A stretch of 64,000 nucleotides of DNA from Ceratotherium simum simum (taxonomy: Eukaryota > Chordata > Mammalia > Perissodactyla > Rhinocerotidae): NCBI RefSeq assembly GCF_000283155.1, contig NW_004454180.1:22979372-23043371 (forward strand). Direction: 5' to 3'. Shown piece by piece: positions 11,216-21,884 of this stretch. A program made the translations under genes and the position numbers. Position 1 is the stretch's first letter; each line of letters starts with the position of its first letter. The notes beneath the pieces were generated by a model, which worked only from the letters and a program-made list of their open reading frames with translations, was not told the origin of the DNA and made no database searches.

Positions 11216-14169
11216 GCCTTCTCTTAGTGAAATGGTTCATATTTCAGGGAGGATCAATTGGCGTATAGAATTTTAGGGGTATGAGTGTCAAAAATTAAAA
11301 TGATACCAAAAACAAATTTAGAATTAAAGTACTATATAGTTTAAAAGAGGAAATAGACATTGGAACACAAAGAATGTTCACCATGACCATCAGCAGCAGC
11401 AGCAGCAGTAGCATTATCATTAAAATTGTTTTAGACCACCACAGGTGCTATTTCTACCAATTTGTAAAATACATGCAATTTAAAAAATCATTGTTATAAA
11501 ACTGGCTCCTACCCAGAATCACATCACGTTAAGGAAGTGTATGTTTTTAATACAACTTTGAAATCACTATATGGAATATTTGGAAGTGTTTGTTGGACAT
11601 TGGCCAATGAATCACTAAGGATTTATAGAGATAATTAGCTTTATTAAATACCTTATTTTGTTTTCTGGAATCTGTTGTATGTTCATTTAGTTTGCAGATG
11701 GTTTTAATTTGTGGTGGCTTAAATAAAAAGAACTAGATGTTTGATTATACGAACAAGTAAAAAGCAACATATTTTTAGGAAATTTATGGATTGTCCATAG
11801 AAAAAAATGTGGTCTGAGAGTCTGAAGATTCTAACTATAAACTCTATAAATCTAGTCACAGAATATCTAGGATATGTTTATGACACTTTGGATATATTTG
11901 GAAGATAATTACTGATTCCTATCAGGCTGTGCTTTGACTATCAAAAGGTTGAATTTACAAAAAAGGAGTATAGACGTTGATTGTGGAGTCTGTGAACATA
12001 AATAGGTCTGAAATTATCAAAGCTCTTTGCTTTTTGTGATGCATCTTGCATATAGATTATTCAGAAATCTTAGTGAAGGTGAATCAAAATAAGGGACTGT
12101 ATTTCCAGTTTTGTTAAGTTTATATCCTAGTTAAGCCTGGAAATAAAAAAAAATATATATATATTACATTAAAGTGGAGCAGTTCAAATCATTAACACCT
12201 TATAAATTAACTTTTTTAAAAACGAAATAAGTCCTACACTATAGTGACACAGAGTTTGAATCTCAAATATTCCTCATCTCTGATAGCTTTGATACTCAAT
12301 AGCCGATATTCTGCTCTCTTCTCCTTAAAGCATACAATATATCACTTATTTCATTTTTCTTTCTTTTTTCAAAATAATACTTCATACCAAATTTGCAATA
12401 TGAAGAAAACATTCAATTTGGGGAATATAGTGAAATATATACCCATATGTATTAAAAATATAATACATGCTTTATAATGTTCATTATAAATTTATTCTGT
12501 TGCATTTCCTGGTTTGAGGTCTCAACAACAGCAAGTGTTCAGCTATGTGTTGGAGATTTGGAAACTTTTTCTGATCCTTTAAAAAAATCTAAATACCATC
12601 TTCATGTAGACGAAAGTTTGAAATGATTGATATATATAGAATGGACTTCATATTTATGATCTTATGAAATACTCTTGAAAAAATAATATAGTGCTTTAGA
12701 GGATTTTTTTTTGTGTATTTCTTCATTTAAAAATGCCAAGATTTGAAGTTATCTCATTTCTGGACTGTCCAATTTTTATGCAGTCTTTGTCTTTGGTTCA
12801 AAATTATCTCAATTTCACAGTGCATTATGAGCACCTGGCACCTTATAAGAAACAATTGAACCATATATTAATGAGATAAAAACGTTTTTCCTAATTGATG
12901 AAAATTATAATAAACAAATATTTTCTTTACTCCTAACTTCTGCTACAAAGTCTATCTATTAAAACAGTAGATGTTTAAACACTGTGTAATACCTTGTGCA
13001 ATGTCTTTCGAGACTAATAGTAGTTTGCTATAAAAATGATTGAACAAATGACTTGGTAGGTTCTTGCAAAAATACAAATGTTAATGTTCATGTTGATGGT
13101 AATTAATACGGCCAACAGGAGTGTTGGCTGGGGTCTAGGTTCACATCCAAGATGTACTCTCGTGCTGCTTTTATGCTGATTTTTGTACACTCTACCAACG
13201 AATGGAGCAAAAAATTAGTGGCAGAACTTTTAGAAGCAGTAGTATAATATTTTTTCAGTACCACTGTGTGTGTATACACACACACATATATCTATAACAT
13301 AATTCACTTCTCTGTATGTGTGTGTTTACTTATTTATGAAGAGAGATTTTTCTATAACACATGACCACTTGAAATATATATTCTTCTTTATTGTTTGACA
13401 CCGAGACGATTACCGTTCCATATGAAATGAAGAACAAACAAAACCAGACCTCCACGTTCCTGGGTATTGTTACCCATGGGTTTTCATATGTTTACTCTTA
13501 CTCAATATTAAATTAAACAACTCACAACAGATCCCACTGGGGGAAAAAAGTTTTGAAATACTTAAATTATTTAAATTTTTTGGGGAAAATTTTTCCTACG
13601 TTATGGAAATATATTTTTATTCAGTTATTGATTGTTTTAAACTAAAATTTAATATTTCTACTGTACAGAGAAAGATAACTATCATGAATATGACATTTAC
13701 AGGAGTCTTGATAAGCAGACTATAAGTCGGATAGTTTGAATTTTGTTTTCTTATTGTCCCATATAATTATGTTGTTGATGAAAATAGTGTGTTAGAAAAT
13801 GACCAGCAAAGAAAATAACAAGATATTTTCTTCTGCCTTCCTCCAAAAATTTTAGAGCTGTCGTAGCCTCTTGGATGTGGCTCTAGATATTTCTTGCTCA
13901 AATTTAGATGGAAGAGAAAACAAACCATCTCTGGTAACAGCAAAGATAATTGGCCAGACAGACTTCCCTCTCCACACCTGGATCACCACAATGTGTGCCT
14001 AGAACAAAGTGCATGATTGATGACATTTGCACAATATGAAGTTATAATTACATGTAGGAGATTCTTAGGATGGTTTATTTTACTCAGAGCAACAGCTGCT
14101 AGAACTTTAACTCTATTTCATATAAATTATCTAGAAATACCTTTGAAATTAAAGAAATAAAAGTGATGA
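11216..14169. other. About 3 kb of AT-rich DNA without recognised elements
   Basis: Holds a short (CAG)n tract at 11393-11408, an (AT)n tract near 12150-12163 and a small CA/TA run near 13265-13290. The few open frames are AT-driven. No exon, RNA gene or transposon landmark was seen. Confidence 0.5.
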
Positions 14170-14353
14170 ACCATTCTGACAAAAGGAAAAAATCTCGAAG
14201 GAAATATTGGGCATCTTATTATCCTTCACTTTTTGTTTTACTTACACCAAAAGTAGTGCAGATAATGAAATATCGGTATCCAAATCATGGTAACTTCTGT
14301 TTAAACAAAAAGGAAAATAAAAACTTGTATATGTGCAGAAAAAAAAAAAAAAA
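14170..14353 (+). other. Possible poly(A)-ended retrocopy, weak
   Basis: A run of A (14340-14353) is preceded by an AATAAA hexamer about 20 nt upstream ('aaaataaaaacttg'), the layout of a polyadenylated transcript end. A candidate duplication ('aataaaagtgatga' at about 14154 against 'aataaaggagtaca' after the A-run) is too imperfect to be convincing. The insert is unrecognised. It may simply be an A-rich tract. Confidence 0.25.
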
Positions 14354-14394
14354 CAATAAAGGAGTACATGAGATAAACTCAGCCAGTCAGCTGC

Positions 14395-14612
14395 ACTGTT
14401 ATAGGATGGCTCTTCAGCTGATGGACAGAGGAAGAGAGGAATCATCCACTCTAGTGGTGGTGGAGGCAGTGGACCTGAGTGGACCGCACCTGCTCTGGGA
14501 TTTCTGTGGTTTCTCCTTCCTGTCTTTCAGAGCTACTTGGCACTGGCCTGTTGCTCAGCGGGTTCTCGAGCTTCCAACCAGTTCCATGAGTAGAGCTATA
14601 TGTCTCTAATAC
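14395..14612. other. GC-richer island of unknown origin
   Basis: This patch is clearly less AT-rich than its neighbours, containing 'gtggtggtggaggcagtgga' and 'ggttctcgagcttccaacc'. A frame open across it has no recognisable domain. It could be an old LTR or other repeat, or a conserved non-coding element. I do not recognise it. Confidence 0.3.
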
Positions 14613-14869
14613 ACTTCCAACAAATTCCTTTTTCTAAATTTAGCTAGATTCCATTCCTTCTTTTTGCAACCAATTACACCATCTGATGAAGTTTTAAACT
14701 TATTACTTAACTGACATAAAGTTGAATTTGCTTCTGTTATTTCCATGAGACAATGTATGTGAACACCTGATTATCCAAAGTATCTCTGAAACAATTTGAA
14801 ATGATCTATTTAACTTTCCATCTGTTCATCTGCATGTATAGACTATCTTTACACTTCAATTTCTTTTTT

Positions 14870-16660
14870 TTAAGTCGTGGTAAAAAACATAACATGAAAT
14901 CTAACCTATTAAATTTCTAAGTGTGCACTACAGTATCGTTAACTATGTATGCATTGTTGTACAGTAGGTCTCTAGAACTTTTTCCTTTTGCATGACTGAA
15001 ACACTCTATCCCTTGCACAGCAACTCTCCAGTCCTCCCAACCCCGCCCTTGATTCTACTTTCTGTTCCCATGAGTTTGATTACTTTAGATACCTCATATG
15101 AGGGGAATCATGCAGTGTCTGTTCTTTGGTGACTGGCTTATTTTACGTAGCATAATTCTCAAGTTCATCCATGTTGTAACATATGACAAGATTTCCTTCT
15201 TACTTAAGGCTGAGTAATATTCCATTGTTTGTATATACCACATTTTCTTTACCACTCATCCACCGATGGACATATAGGTTGTCTCTATCTCTTGGCTGTT
15301 GTGAATAATGTTACAATGAACATGGGAGTGAAAGTATCTCTTGGAGATAGTTTTCAATTCTGCTGGATAAATACCCAGAAGTGGGATTGCTGGATCACAT
15401 GGTAGTTCTGTTTTTAATTTTTTTGGATCCTCCATGCTATTTTCTATAGTGGCTGCACTGTTTACATTCCCACCAATAATGCACCACATCCTCACTAAAA
15501 CTTACTTTCTTTTTTTTTTTTAATGTATAATGGCCATCCTCGCAGGTGTAAAGTGATACCTCATTGTGGTTTTCATTTGCATTTCCCCGTAAGAGATGTT
15601 GAGCATCTTTTCATATACCTATTGCCCATTTTTATGTCTTCTTTGGAGAAATGTCTAATTAAATCCTTTGCCCATTTTTTTAATCAGGTTATATATTTTT
15701 TGTTAGTGAGTTGTTTGACTTCCATATATATTTTGAATATTGACCTCTTATCAGATATATAGTTTGCAAATATATTCTCCATTCTGTAGGTTGCTTTTTC
15801 ACTCTGTTGATCGTTTCCTTTGCTACACAGAAGCTTTTTAGTTTGATGTAGTTTTACCTGTCTATTTTTGCTTTTGTTGCCTGACTTTTCTTGTCATATC
15901 CGGGAAATCATTGCCAAGACCAATGTTATACAGCTTTTCCCCTGTATTTTCTTCCAGGAGTTTTACAGTTTCAGGTTTTATGTTTAAGTCTTTAATCCAT
16001 TCCAAAAAGTTATTTTTGTGTGTGTTCTAAGATATGGGTGCAGTTTCATTCTTTAGCATATGGACACAGTTTTCACTGCAGCATTTTTTGAAGAGACGAT
16101 CCTTTCCCCATTGTGTAGTCTTAGCCACATTGTCCAAGATCATTTCACCATGTATGTGTTGGTTTCTTTCTGGGCCCTCTATTCTTTTCAGTTGGTCTGT
16201 ATATTTGTCTTTATGCCAATACCACACTGTTTCCATTACTGTAATGCTGCTTTAATATTACTGTTTTAATAAGCATTAATAAGCGTTACTATAATAGTGC
16301 TTTGTAGCATGTTTTGAAGTCAGGAAATGTGAAGCCCACGGTTTTGTTCTTCTTTTTCAAGAATGTTTCTGCTAGTCAGAGTCCTTTGTAGTTCCATATG
16401 AATGTTTGGATTGTTTGTAATATTTTTGCAAAAACTGTCATGGGAATTTTGCTAGAGATTTCAGTGAATCTGTAGATCTCTTTGGGTCGTGTGGACATTT
16501 TAACAGTATTGTCTTCCAATCCATGAACACTGAGTGTCTTTTCACTTATCTGTATCATCTTTAATTTCTTTTAGCAATGTTTTGTAGTTTTCAGTGTACA
16601 AGTCTTTTACCTCCTTGATTGTTTATTTGTAAGTATTTTATTCTTTTTGATGCTATTGTA
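14870..16660 (-). mobile_element. L1 LINE (host copy), 3' UTR to mid-ORF2
   Basis: On + the sequence runs from the L1 3' end (T-run, then 'ataacatgaaatctaacc') back through the 3' region ('ccattgttt', 'acatataggttgtctctatc') and ORF2 ('gtgggattgctggatcacat', 'gtcaggaaatgtgaagccca'), stopping at 'gatgctattgta'. A minus-strand frame at 15256-15495 includes 'DPAIPLLGIYPAELK', a recognisable L1 ORF2 C-terminal signature. The copy is interrupted at 16660 by a second L1 and resumes at about 18208. It is an old, inactive family with many stops and frameshifts. Confidence 0.9.
15256..15495 (-). pseudogene. L1 ORF2 C-terminal fragment
   Basis: A 79-residue open remnant of the C-terminal part of L1 ORF2p, a protein whose endonuclease and reverse transcriptase drive retrotransposition. 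The visible signature is 'PCDPAIPLLGIYPAELKTIS'. The frame is cut on both sides by stops, so it is a fossil piece and not a gene. It lies inside the host L1. Confidence 0.8.
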
Positions 16661-18207
16661 TTTTTTCTAGGTTTTTTTGAGGTCTACTTGACAAATAAAA
16701 ATTTTATACATTTACGACATACAATGTCATATTTTGATATACATATACATTGTGAAATGATTCCCCAAATCAAGCTAATTAACATATCCATCGCCTAACA
16801 TAGTTATGATTTCTTTTTGGTGTGGTGAGAACACTTATGATCAACTCTTTTAGCGAATTTCAAGTATACGATACAGTATTATTAACTCTAATCATCATGC
16901 TATAAATTAGATATCTAGAACATATTCATCCCACGTCACTGAACCTTTTTACACTTTGACTAACCATCTCCCCATTTTTTCTACTCTTCAGGCCCTGGCA
17001 ACAACTATTCTACTTTCTGTTTTTGTGGTTTCAATTTCTTTAGATTCCACATATAAGTGAGATTATATAGTATTTGTCTTTCTGTGCCTGGCTTATTTCA
17101 CTTAGCATCATGTTCTCCAGGTTTATTTATGTTGTCACAGATGGCAGGAATTTTTTAAGGCCGAAAAATATTCTGTTGTATATATATACCACATCTCTTT
17201 ATCCATTCATCTGTTGATGGACACTTAGGTTATTTCCATATCTTGGCTATTGTGAATAATGCTGCAGTGAACACGGGCAGACATCTCTTCTGGATCTTGA
17301 TTTCATTTTTTTGGATATATACCCAGAAATAGGATTGCTGGATCATATGGTAATTCTATTTTTAATTTTAGGCAGGATCTTTCATACTGTTTCCCATAGT
17401 GGCTGTACCAATTTATAATACCATCAACAGTACACATCTTTCCTCTGTATCCTTGTCAACACTTATCTTTTGTCTTTTTGATAATAGCCATTCTAACAGT
17501 GTGAAGTGATATATCATTGTAATATATTTTTTGTTGTTGTTGTTGAGGAAGATTAGCCCTGAGCTAACATCTGTTGCCGATCTTCATCTTTTTACTTAAG
17601 GTAGATTGTCTCTGAGCTAACATCTGTGCCAATCTCCCTCTATTTTGTATGTTGGACGCTGCTACAGCATGGTTTGATGAGCAGTGTGTAGGTCCGCGCC
17701 TGGGATCCGAACCCACAAATCCAGGCCACCAAAGCAGAGTGCGCGAACGTAACCACTATGCCACTGGGCCAGCCCCTATATCGTTGTAGTTTTCATTTGC
17801 GTTTCCATGTTGATTAGCGATATTGAGCACCTTTTCATATAGCATTTGGCCATTTGTATGTCTTCTTTTGAAAAATACCTATTCAGATCCTTAGTCTATT
17901 TTTAAATGATGTTTCTTGTTTTTTTGCTGTTGAGTGGTTTGAGTTCCTTATATATTCTGGATATTAATTCTTTATCAGATATATGGTTTGCAAACATTTT
18001 TTCCCATTCTGTAGGTTGACTTCTCACTCTCTTGATTGTGTCCTTTGCTCTGCAGAAGCTTTTTAGTGTGATACAATCTCACCTGTCTATTTTTCCTTTT
18101 GTTACCTTTGCTTTTGGTATCATATCCAAAAAGTCATTGCCCAGACCAGCGTCAAGAAGCTTTTCCCTATGTTTTCTGCTGGTAATTTTATGGTTAGGCT
18201 TTATGTT
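16661..18207 (-). mobile_element. Second L1 LINE, 5'-truncated, inserted into the first
   Basis: A separate L1 3' end begins here on + ('ttttttctaggtttttttga', 'ggtctacttgacaaataaaa') and the copy repeats landmarks already passed in the host copy. Examples are 'aggattgctggatcatatgg', 'gcagaagctttttagtgtga' and 'aaaagtcattgcccagacca'. It ends at 'ggctttatgttt'. Directly after, the host L1 continues from a point just upstream of where it broke off. An ERE lies inside it at 17522-17776. The element is inactive. Confidence 0.85.
17510..17788 (-). mobile_element. ERE SINE inside the second L1
   Basis: Reverse ERE: 'ttgaggaagattagccctga' through 'gatccgaacccacaaatcc' to 'ccactgggccagcccc'. The 12-bp duplications 'tatatcattgta' (17510-17521) and 'tatatcgttgta' (17777-17788) differ at one base. 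Both belong to the L1 sequence that continues on either side, so this insertion postdates that L1. Confidence 0.93.
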
Positions 18208-18334
18208 TAATTGTTTGTATATAGAAACACAACTGATTTTTGTATGTTGATTTTGTATCTTGCTACTTTGCTGAAGTCATTTATTAATTCTAACAATTAT
18301 TTTGTGGAATCTTTAGGATTTTCTACATATAAGA

Positions 18335-18649
18335 TCATGTCATGTCACACAGAGATACTTTTATTTCTACCTTTCCAATTTGGATTACTTTTATTTCTTT
18401 TTCTTGCTTAATTGCTGCGGTTAGGACTTCCAGTACTATGTTGAATAGAAGTGGTGAGAGTGGGCATCTTTGCCTTATCATTGATCTTACAGGAAAATAT
18501 TTCAGTTTTTCACTGTTAAATATGATATTACCTGTGGGCTTGTCATATATGGCCTTTATTACATTGAGGTAATGTCCTTCTATTCCTAGTTTCTTTCGTA
18601 TTTTTGTCATGAAGGGATGTTGAATTTTGTTAAATGCCTTTTCTTGCAT
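18335..18649 (-). pseudogene. L1 ORF2 reverse-transcriptase fragment with broken catalytic motif
   Basis: A 104-residue remnant containing '[18 protein letters not shown]', a conserved reverse-transcriptase core block of L1 ORF2p. About 20 residues further on, the family's catalytic FADD box is expected. Here the frame reads 'VSLCDMT' and then stops, so the aspartate pair is lost through a small deletion and substitutions. It cannot encode an active enzyme. It is part of the host L1. Confidence 0.85.
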
Positions 18650-18734
18650 CTATTGATATGATCATGTGATTTTTATCCTTTATTCTGTTAAAGTGGTGTA
18701 TCACATTGATTGATATTTCTATGTTGAACCATCC

Positions 18735-18983
18735 TTATATACTAGGAATAAATTCTACTTGGTCATGATGTGTGATCCTTTTAATGCGCTGTTGAATTCC
18801 ATTTTCTAGTATTTTGTTGAGAATTTCTGCGTCTAGATTCATCAGGGATATTAGCCTATAGCTTAATTCTCTTGAAGTATCTTTGTTGGGATTTGACATC
18901 ATGGTAATGCTGCCCTCATTAAATGAGTTTGGAAATGTTCCTTCCTCTTCAATTTTGGGGAAGAGTTTGAAAAGGATTGGCAT
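18735..18983 (-). pseudogene. L1 ORF2 reverse-transcriptase N-proximal fragment
   Basis: An 82-residue remnant with 'YRLISLMNLDAEILNKIL' and 'ITHHDQVEFIPSI', the early reverse-transcriptase blocks of L1 ORF2p. The frame ends at the ERE insertion at 18985, which splits the old coding region. It is fossil sequence with no expression expected. Confidence 0.85.
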
Positions 18984-19201
18984 TGGGCCGGCCCCGTGGC
19001 TTAGCGGTTAAGTGCTCGTGCTCTGCTGCTGGCGGCTGGGGTTCGGATCCTGAGTGCACACCGACGCACCGCTTCTCCGGCCATGCTGAGGCCACATCCC
19101 ACATACAGCAACTAGAAGGATCTGCAGCTGTGACATACAACTATCTACTGGGGCTTTGGGGGAAAAAATAAATAAATAAAATTATGAAAAGGATTGGCAT
19201 T
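18968..19201 (+). mobile_element. Young ERE SINE (ERE1-like) with perfect 17-bp TSD
   Basis: The body at 18985-19184 starts 'gggccggccccgtggcttag', passes through a tRNA-like B-box region 'ggggttcggatcctgag' and ends 'ggggctttgggggaaaaaat' with an (AAAT)n tail. The duplication 'tgaaaaggattggcatt' is identical at 18968-18984 and 19185-19201, and the host L1 continues across it. The intact duplication and low divergence point to a recent, lineage-specific insertion. Confidence 0.96.
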
Positions 19202-19383
19202 AATTCTTCTTTAAATATTTGGTAAAATTTGCCAGTGTTGCTATCTGGTCCTGGGTTTTTCTTTGTTGGAAAGTTTTTGATGACTGATTCAGTCTTCTTT
19301 CTAGTTATAGTAGGTCTGCTTAGATTTTCTATTTCTTCATGATTCAGTCTTGGTATGTTGTATGTTTCTAGGAATGTATCCAA
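19202..19383 (-). pseudogene. L1 ORF2 fragment upstream of the reverse transcriptase
   Basis: A minus-strand remnant reads 'MDTFLETYNIPRLNHEEIE' and 'PTKKNPGPDSNTGKFYQIFK', the linker just before the L1 reverse-transcriptase domain. Downstream the frame runs into the ERE and acquires non-L1 residues. It marks the truncated 5' end of the host L1. Confidence 0.82.
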
Positions 19384-19511
19384 AGCTGGGGCTTTTTATT
19401 CCATCATCTTGATAAACAGCCTTCATTAATTTCTAAATGCAAACATGATAAGGAAAATAATCTCATACAACATTGGCTGTAAATATAAAAGTTATAATAA
19501 TATCTGCAACT

Positions 19512-20083
19512 TGTATTCATTATTTATTGCTGTGTAACAAATTACCGCAAAACCTAGTGGCCTAAAACAACAGGTTTATTATCTCACTGTTTCTGTGGGT
19601 TAGATATCTGGGCATGGCTTAGCTGAGTCCTTTAGCTCCAGTTTTCTCACAAAGCTGTAATCAAGTTGTGGGCTGGGGCTACAGTCATTTCAAGGCTTAT
19701 CTAGGGTATGATCTGTTTCTAAACACACTTATGTGGTTGTTGGCTGGATTCAGTTCCTCATCGGCTATGGGACTCAGGGTCTAAGTTCTTCTCTGGCTGC
19801 CCTCAGTTCCTTGTCTTGTGAGCCTCTCCATAAGGCAGCTCACTCAATAGCAGCTGGCTTCATTAAGTGAACAAGCGAGAGAGCAAAGGAATGTGAAAAC
19901 AAGACAGAAATCACAGTATTTTAGTAATCTAATCCCAAAATTAACATCCCATCATTTTTACCATGTTCTGTTTGTTAGAAGCAAGTTACTAGATCCAGTC
20001 TATACTCAGGTGGAGATCACACAATGGTGTGAGTAACAGGAGGTGGAAATCATAGTGGCCATTTTGAAGCTGCATAACACTGA
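19512..20083 (-). mobile_element. MaLR/ERVL-type LTR (MLT1-like), reverse orientation
   Basis: On + it opens 'tgtattcattatttattgct' and 'aacaaattaccgcaaaacct', the reverse complement of a MaLR-like LTR end. It continues 'tctgtgggttagatatctgg', 'gtggttgttggctggattca' and 'ccataaggcagctcactc' to 'gctgcataaca'. About 570 bp, a solo LTR without internal sequence. The subfamily is uncertain and no target duplication was confirmed. No function is expected beyond possible old promoter sequence. Confidence 0.6.
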
Positions 20084-20149
20084 ACTTGTCTAGTTATTTT
20101 GGATTATCTAATCAACCTAAAAGAGAATCATATGACACAACAGTTGTGT

Positions 20150-20320
20150 TGTCACAAAGTTTGTATGAACTTTGATAAATTACTTATGTACCCTGAGGCT
20201 TAGACTGTTCATATACAAAATGGAGGTAATGATTCCTATCTCATAAGGAAGGGTGTATAATATAGGTGAGAAAGCTTTTAATGTGTAAAGTGCTATACAA
20301 ATGACTGATGGATGTTACTA
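20150..20320 (+). mobile_element. MIR SINE
   Basis: Sense landmarks: 'gataaattacttatgtaccc', 'caaaatggaggtaatgattc', 'ctatctcataaggaaggg', 'aaagtgctatacaaatgact'. Diverged. Confidence 0.7.
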
Positions 20321-20539
20321 ATGTGCTACATACTCACCTGTGTTTCATGGTTGAGTAGAGTGTTTGAATGACTTACACTCAGAATTTGAGAAATAAATAT
20401 ATGCAAATGTAGAAGAGTGAAATAAAAAATATTTAAATGCAACATTTTTAAAAATGGGAAAAATGTACTGTTTAGTCAATAGCTGTATGGGAAATATGGA
20501 TGAGGGCATGAACCTATACATGGATCTGTTTAACTAGAT

Positions 20540-20700
20540 GGTATGATGAGTAAAGGGCAGTGATAGGAGAGAAGGTCAGAAATACAGTTTTGGCCCTGAA
20601 TATTGGACTAGGTGGTCTGGACTTTTTTCATTGAACATGGGGAGCTCTTTAAAGATTTTTTGAGCAAAGGAGTAGTGTGTGATTTAGGCAGATTCATCAC
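20540..20700 (-). mobile_element. L2 LINE fragment
   Basis: Reverse-oriented L2-type unit: 'gtgataggagagaaggtcag', 'ggactaggtggtctggactt', 'ttgagcaaaggagtagtgtg'. The same unit recurs at 28.2-28.4 kb. Diverged, with no open frame. Confidence 0.6.
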
Positions 20701-20817
20701 ATTCACTGCATTAATCATAAATTAAACCTATTAATACATATTTCAAGTGTTGTCTATAGCTTCCATTCTTGGAAGAGTTTTATTTTCATATAGTATTCTT
20801 TGAGACTGCAGTAGAAT

Positions 20818-21052
20818 AAGACTATGTCTGAGGACAGCAACTAGAAGGATGTGCAACTATGACATACAACTATCTGCTGGGGCTTTGGGGAAAAAAAAGG
20901 AGGAGGATTGGCAATAGATGTTAGGTCAGAGCCGGTCTTCCTCAGCAAAAAGAAAAGGATTAGCACGGATGTTAGCTCAGGGCTGATCTTCCTAAAAAAA
21001 AAATAAATAAATAAATAGATAAATAAATAAATAAAAAGACTATGTCTGAGGA
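20818..21052 (+). mobile_element. 5'-truncated ERE SINE with perfect 17-bp TSD
   Basis: The body starts mid-element at 'cagcaactagaaggatgtgc' (20835) and so lacks the tRNA-like head with its pol III boxes. It keeps three tail blocks ('atgttaggtcagagccggtc', 'atgttagctcagggctgatc') and a long (AAAT)n tail. The duplication 'aagactatgtctgagga' is identical at 20818-20834 and 21036-21052. The short form is therefore the original insertion and not a later deletion. Confidence 0.93.
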
Positions 21053-21179
21053 GCATTATCAAATAGTCTGTAATTAGCTTTGATAGGCAAACTATGGAAA
21101 TAGAGCTTGGAACTAGATTGAGGAAAAAAGAGAAACCTTACCCAATGCTAAATAATATTACACCTACCAAGAATATATT

Positions 21180-21395
21180 ATTTACCAGGCACTGTTTGAA
21201 GAACTTTGCATGATTATCTCAGTTTATCTTCATAATAGTCCTATAAGGTCTGTATTATTATTATCTTCTCCATTTTATAGATTAGAAACTTGAGGTGCAG
21301 ATAGATTCAATACCTTGTCTCATATCATAGAACTAATAAGTTGAAAAATCAGGATTTGAACCTGGCAGCGTGGCTCCCGAGTTTTACTACTAAAG
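21180..21395 (-). mobile_element. MIR SINE, near full length
   Basis: Reverse MIR: 'tatttaccaggcactgtttg', 'gattatctcagtttatcttc', 'ctccattttatagattagaa', 'caggatttgaacctggcag'. The best-preserved MIR in the window. Confidence 0.82.
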
Positions 21396-21402
21396 ATGTC
21401 AT

Positions 21403-21531
21403 CAGCAGACCAGCAGCATCTCACCCTAGGATCACGTGGGAGATTGATGGAAATGCAGAATGCCAGGCCTCTGCCAGGATCAGCTCAATCAGAGATCTTC
21501 AGGCAACTGATAGGTCAAAGGTTTGAGCACC
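21403..21531 (+). mobile_element. MER20-type hAT fossil, partial
   Basis: Contains 'gaccagcagcatctcaccct', 'tggaaatgcagaatgccagg' and 'aaaggtttgagcacc', in MER20 order but diverged and without a recognisable 5' terminus. Confidence 0.5.
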
Positions 21532-21884
21532 TTTTAAGCCCATGCCCTTAACTGTTTTACTGTATTGTAGAACAAATGAAAAAGAGATAAAATCACTTGT
21601 AGCAACTGACTGTGGAGGGGAAAGAATTCCTATGTGTTGTTATGAACTTACTCTAAGACATATACTCTCTCTTTGGACCCGGAAAATGAAGCTATCTAAA
21701 GCAGTAATAAAGTGATTTTCCTTACAAATCCTTCTCCTTCCCCATACACTCACCTAATTTCTAATTTTTGATCTATTTAAATTGAAGGCTGATATGTGTG
21801 ATAACTTATGCATTATGACCCAGGCAAAGAGATATGTGTGAAAATGCCTTGTGAACTGTTAAATATTCAACCTACTTGCATAAA

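Larger units (their letters stand above)
18208..19382 (-). mobile_element. Host L1 resumed: ORF2 reverse-transcriptase region
   Basis: The first L1 resumes at 'ttgtttgtatatagaaacac' and runs back through the ORF2 reverse-transcriptase region to 'tctaggaatgtatcc', where it is 5'-truncated. It is interrupted by an ERE (18985-19184). Minus-strand frames at 18335-18649, 18735-18983 and 19141-19383 carry recognisable reverse-transcriptase pieces. Comparison with the usual L1 order suggests that about 45 bp of host sequence is missing at the junction with the second L1. Confidence 0.88.

Noticed and set aside
14163..14609. Longest open frame in the window (148 codons, +)
   Set aside because: It spans a poly-lysine A-run and a compositional boundary, has no recognisable domain, and starts in AT-rich DNA without promoter or splice context. 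Not a gene.
16034..16269. Two overlapping hydrophobic + frames that look membrane-like
   Set aside because: Antisense of L1 ORF2. The T-rich complement produces Phe/Leu-rich peptides.
18342..18572. Open + frame through the L1 region
   Set aside because: Antisense shadow of the minus-strand L1 ORF2 relic.
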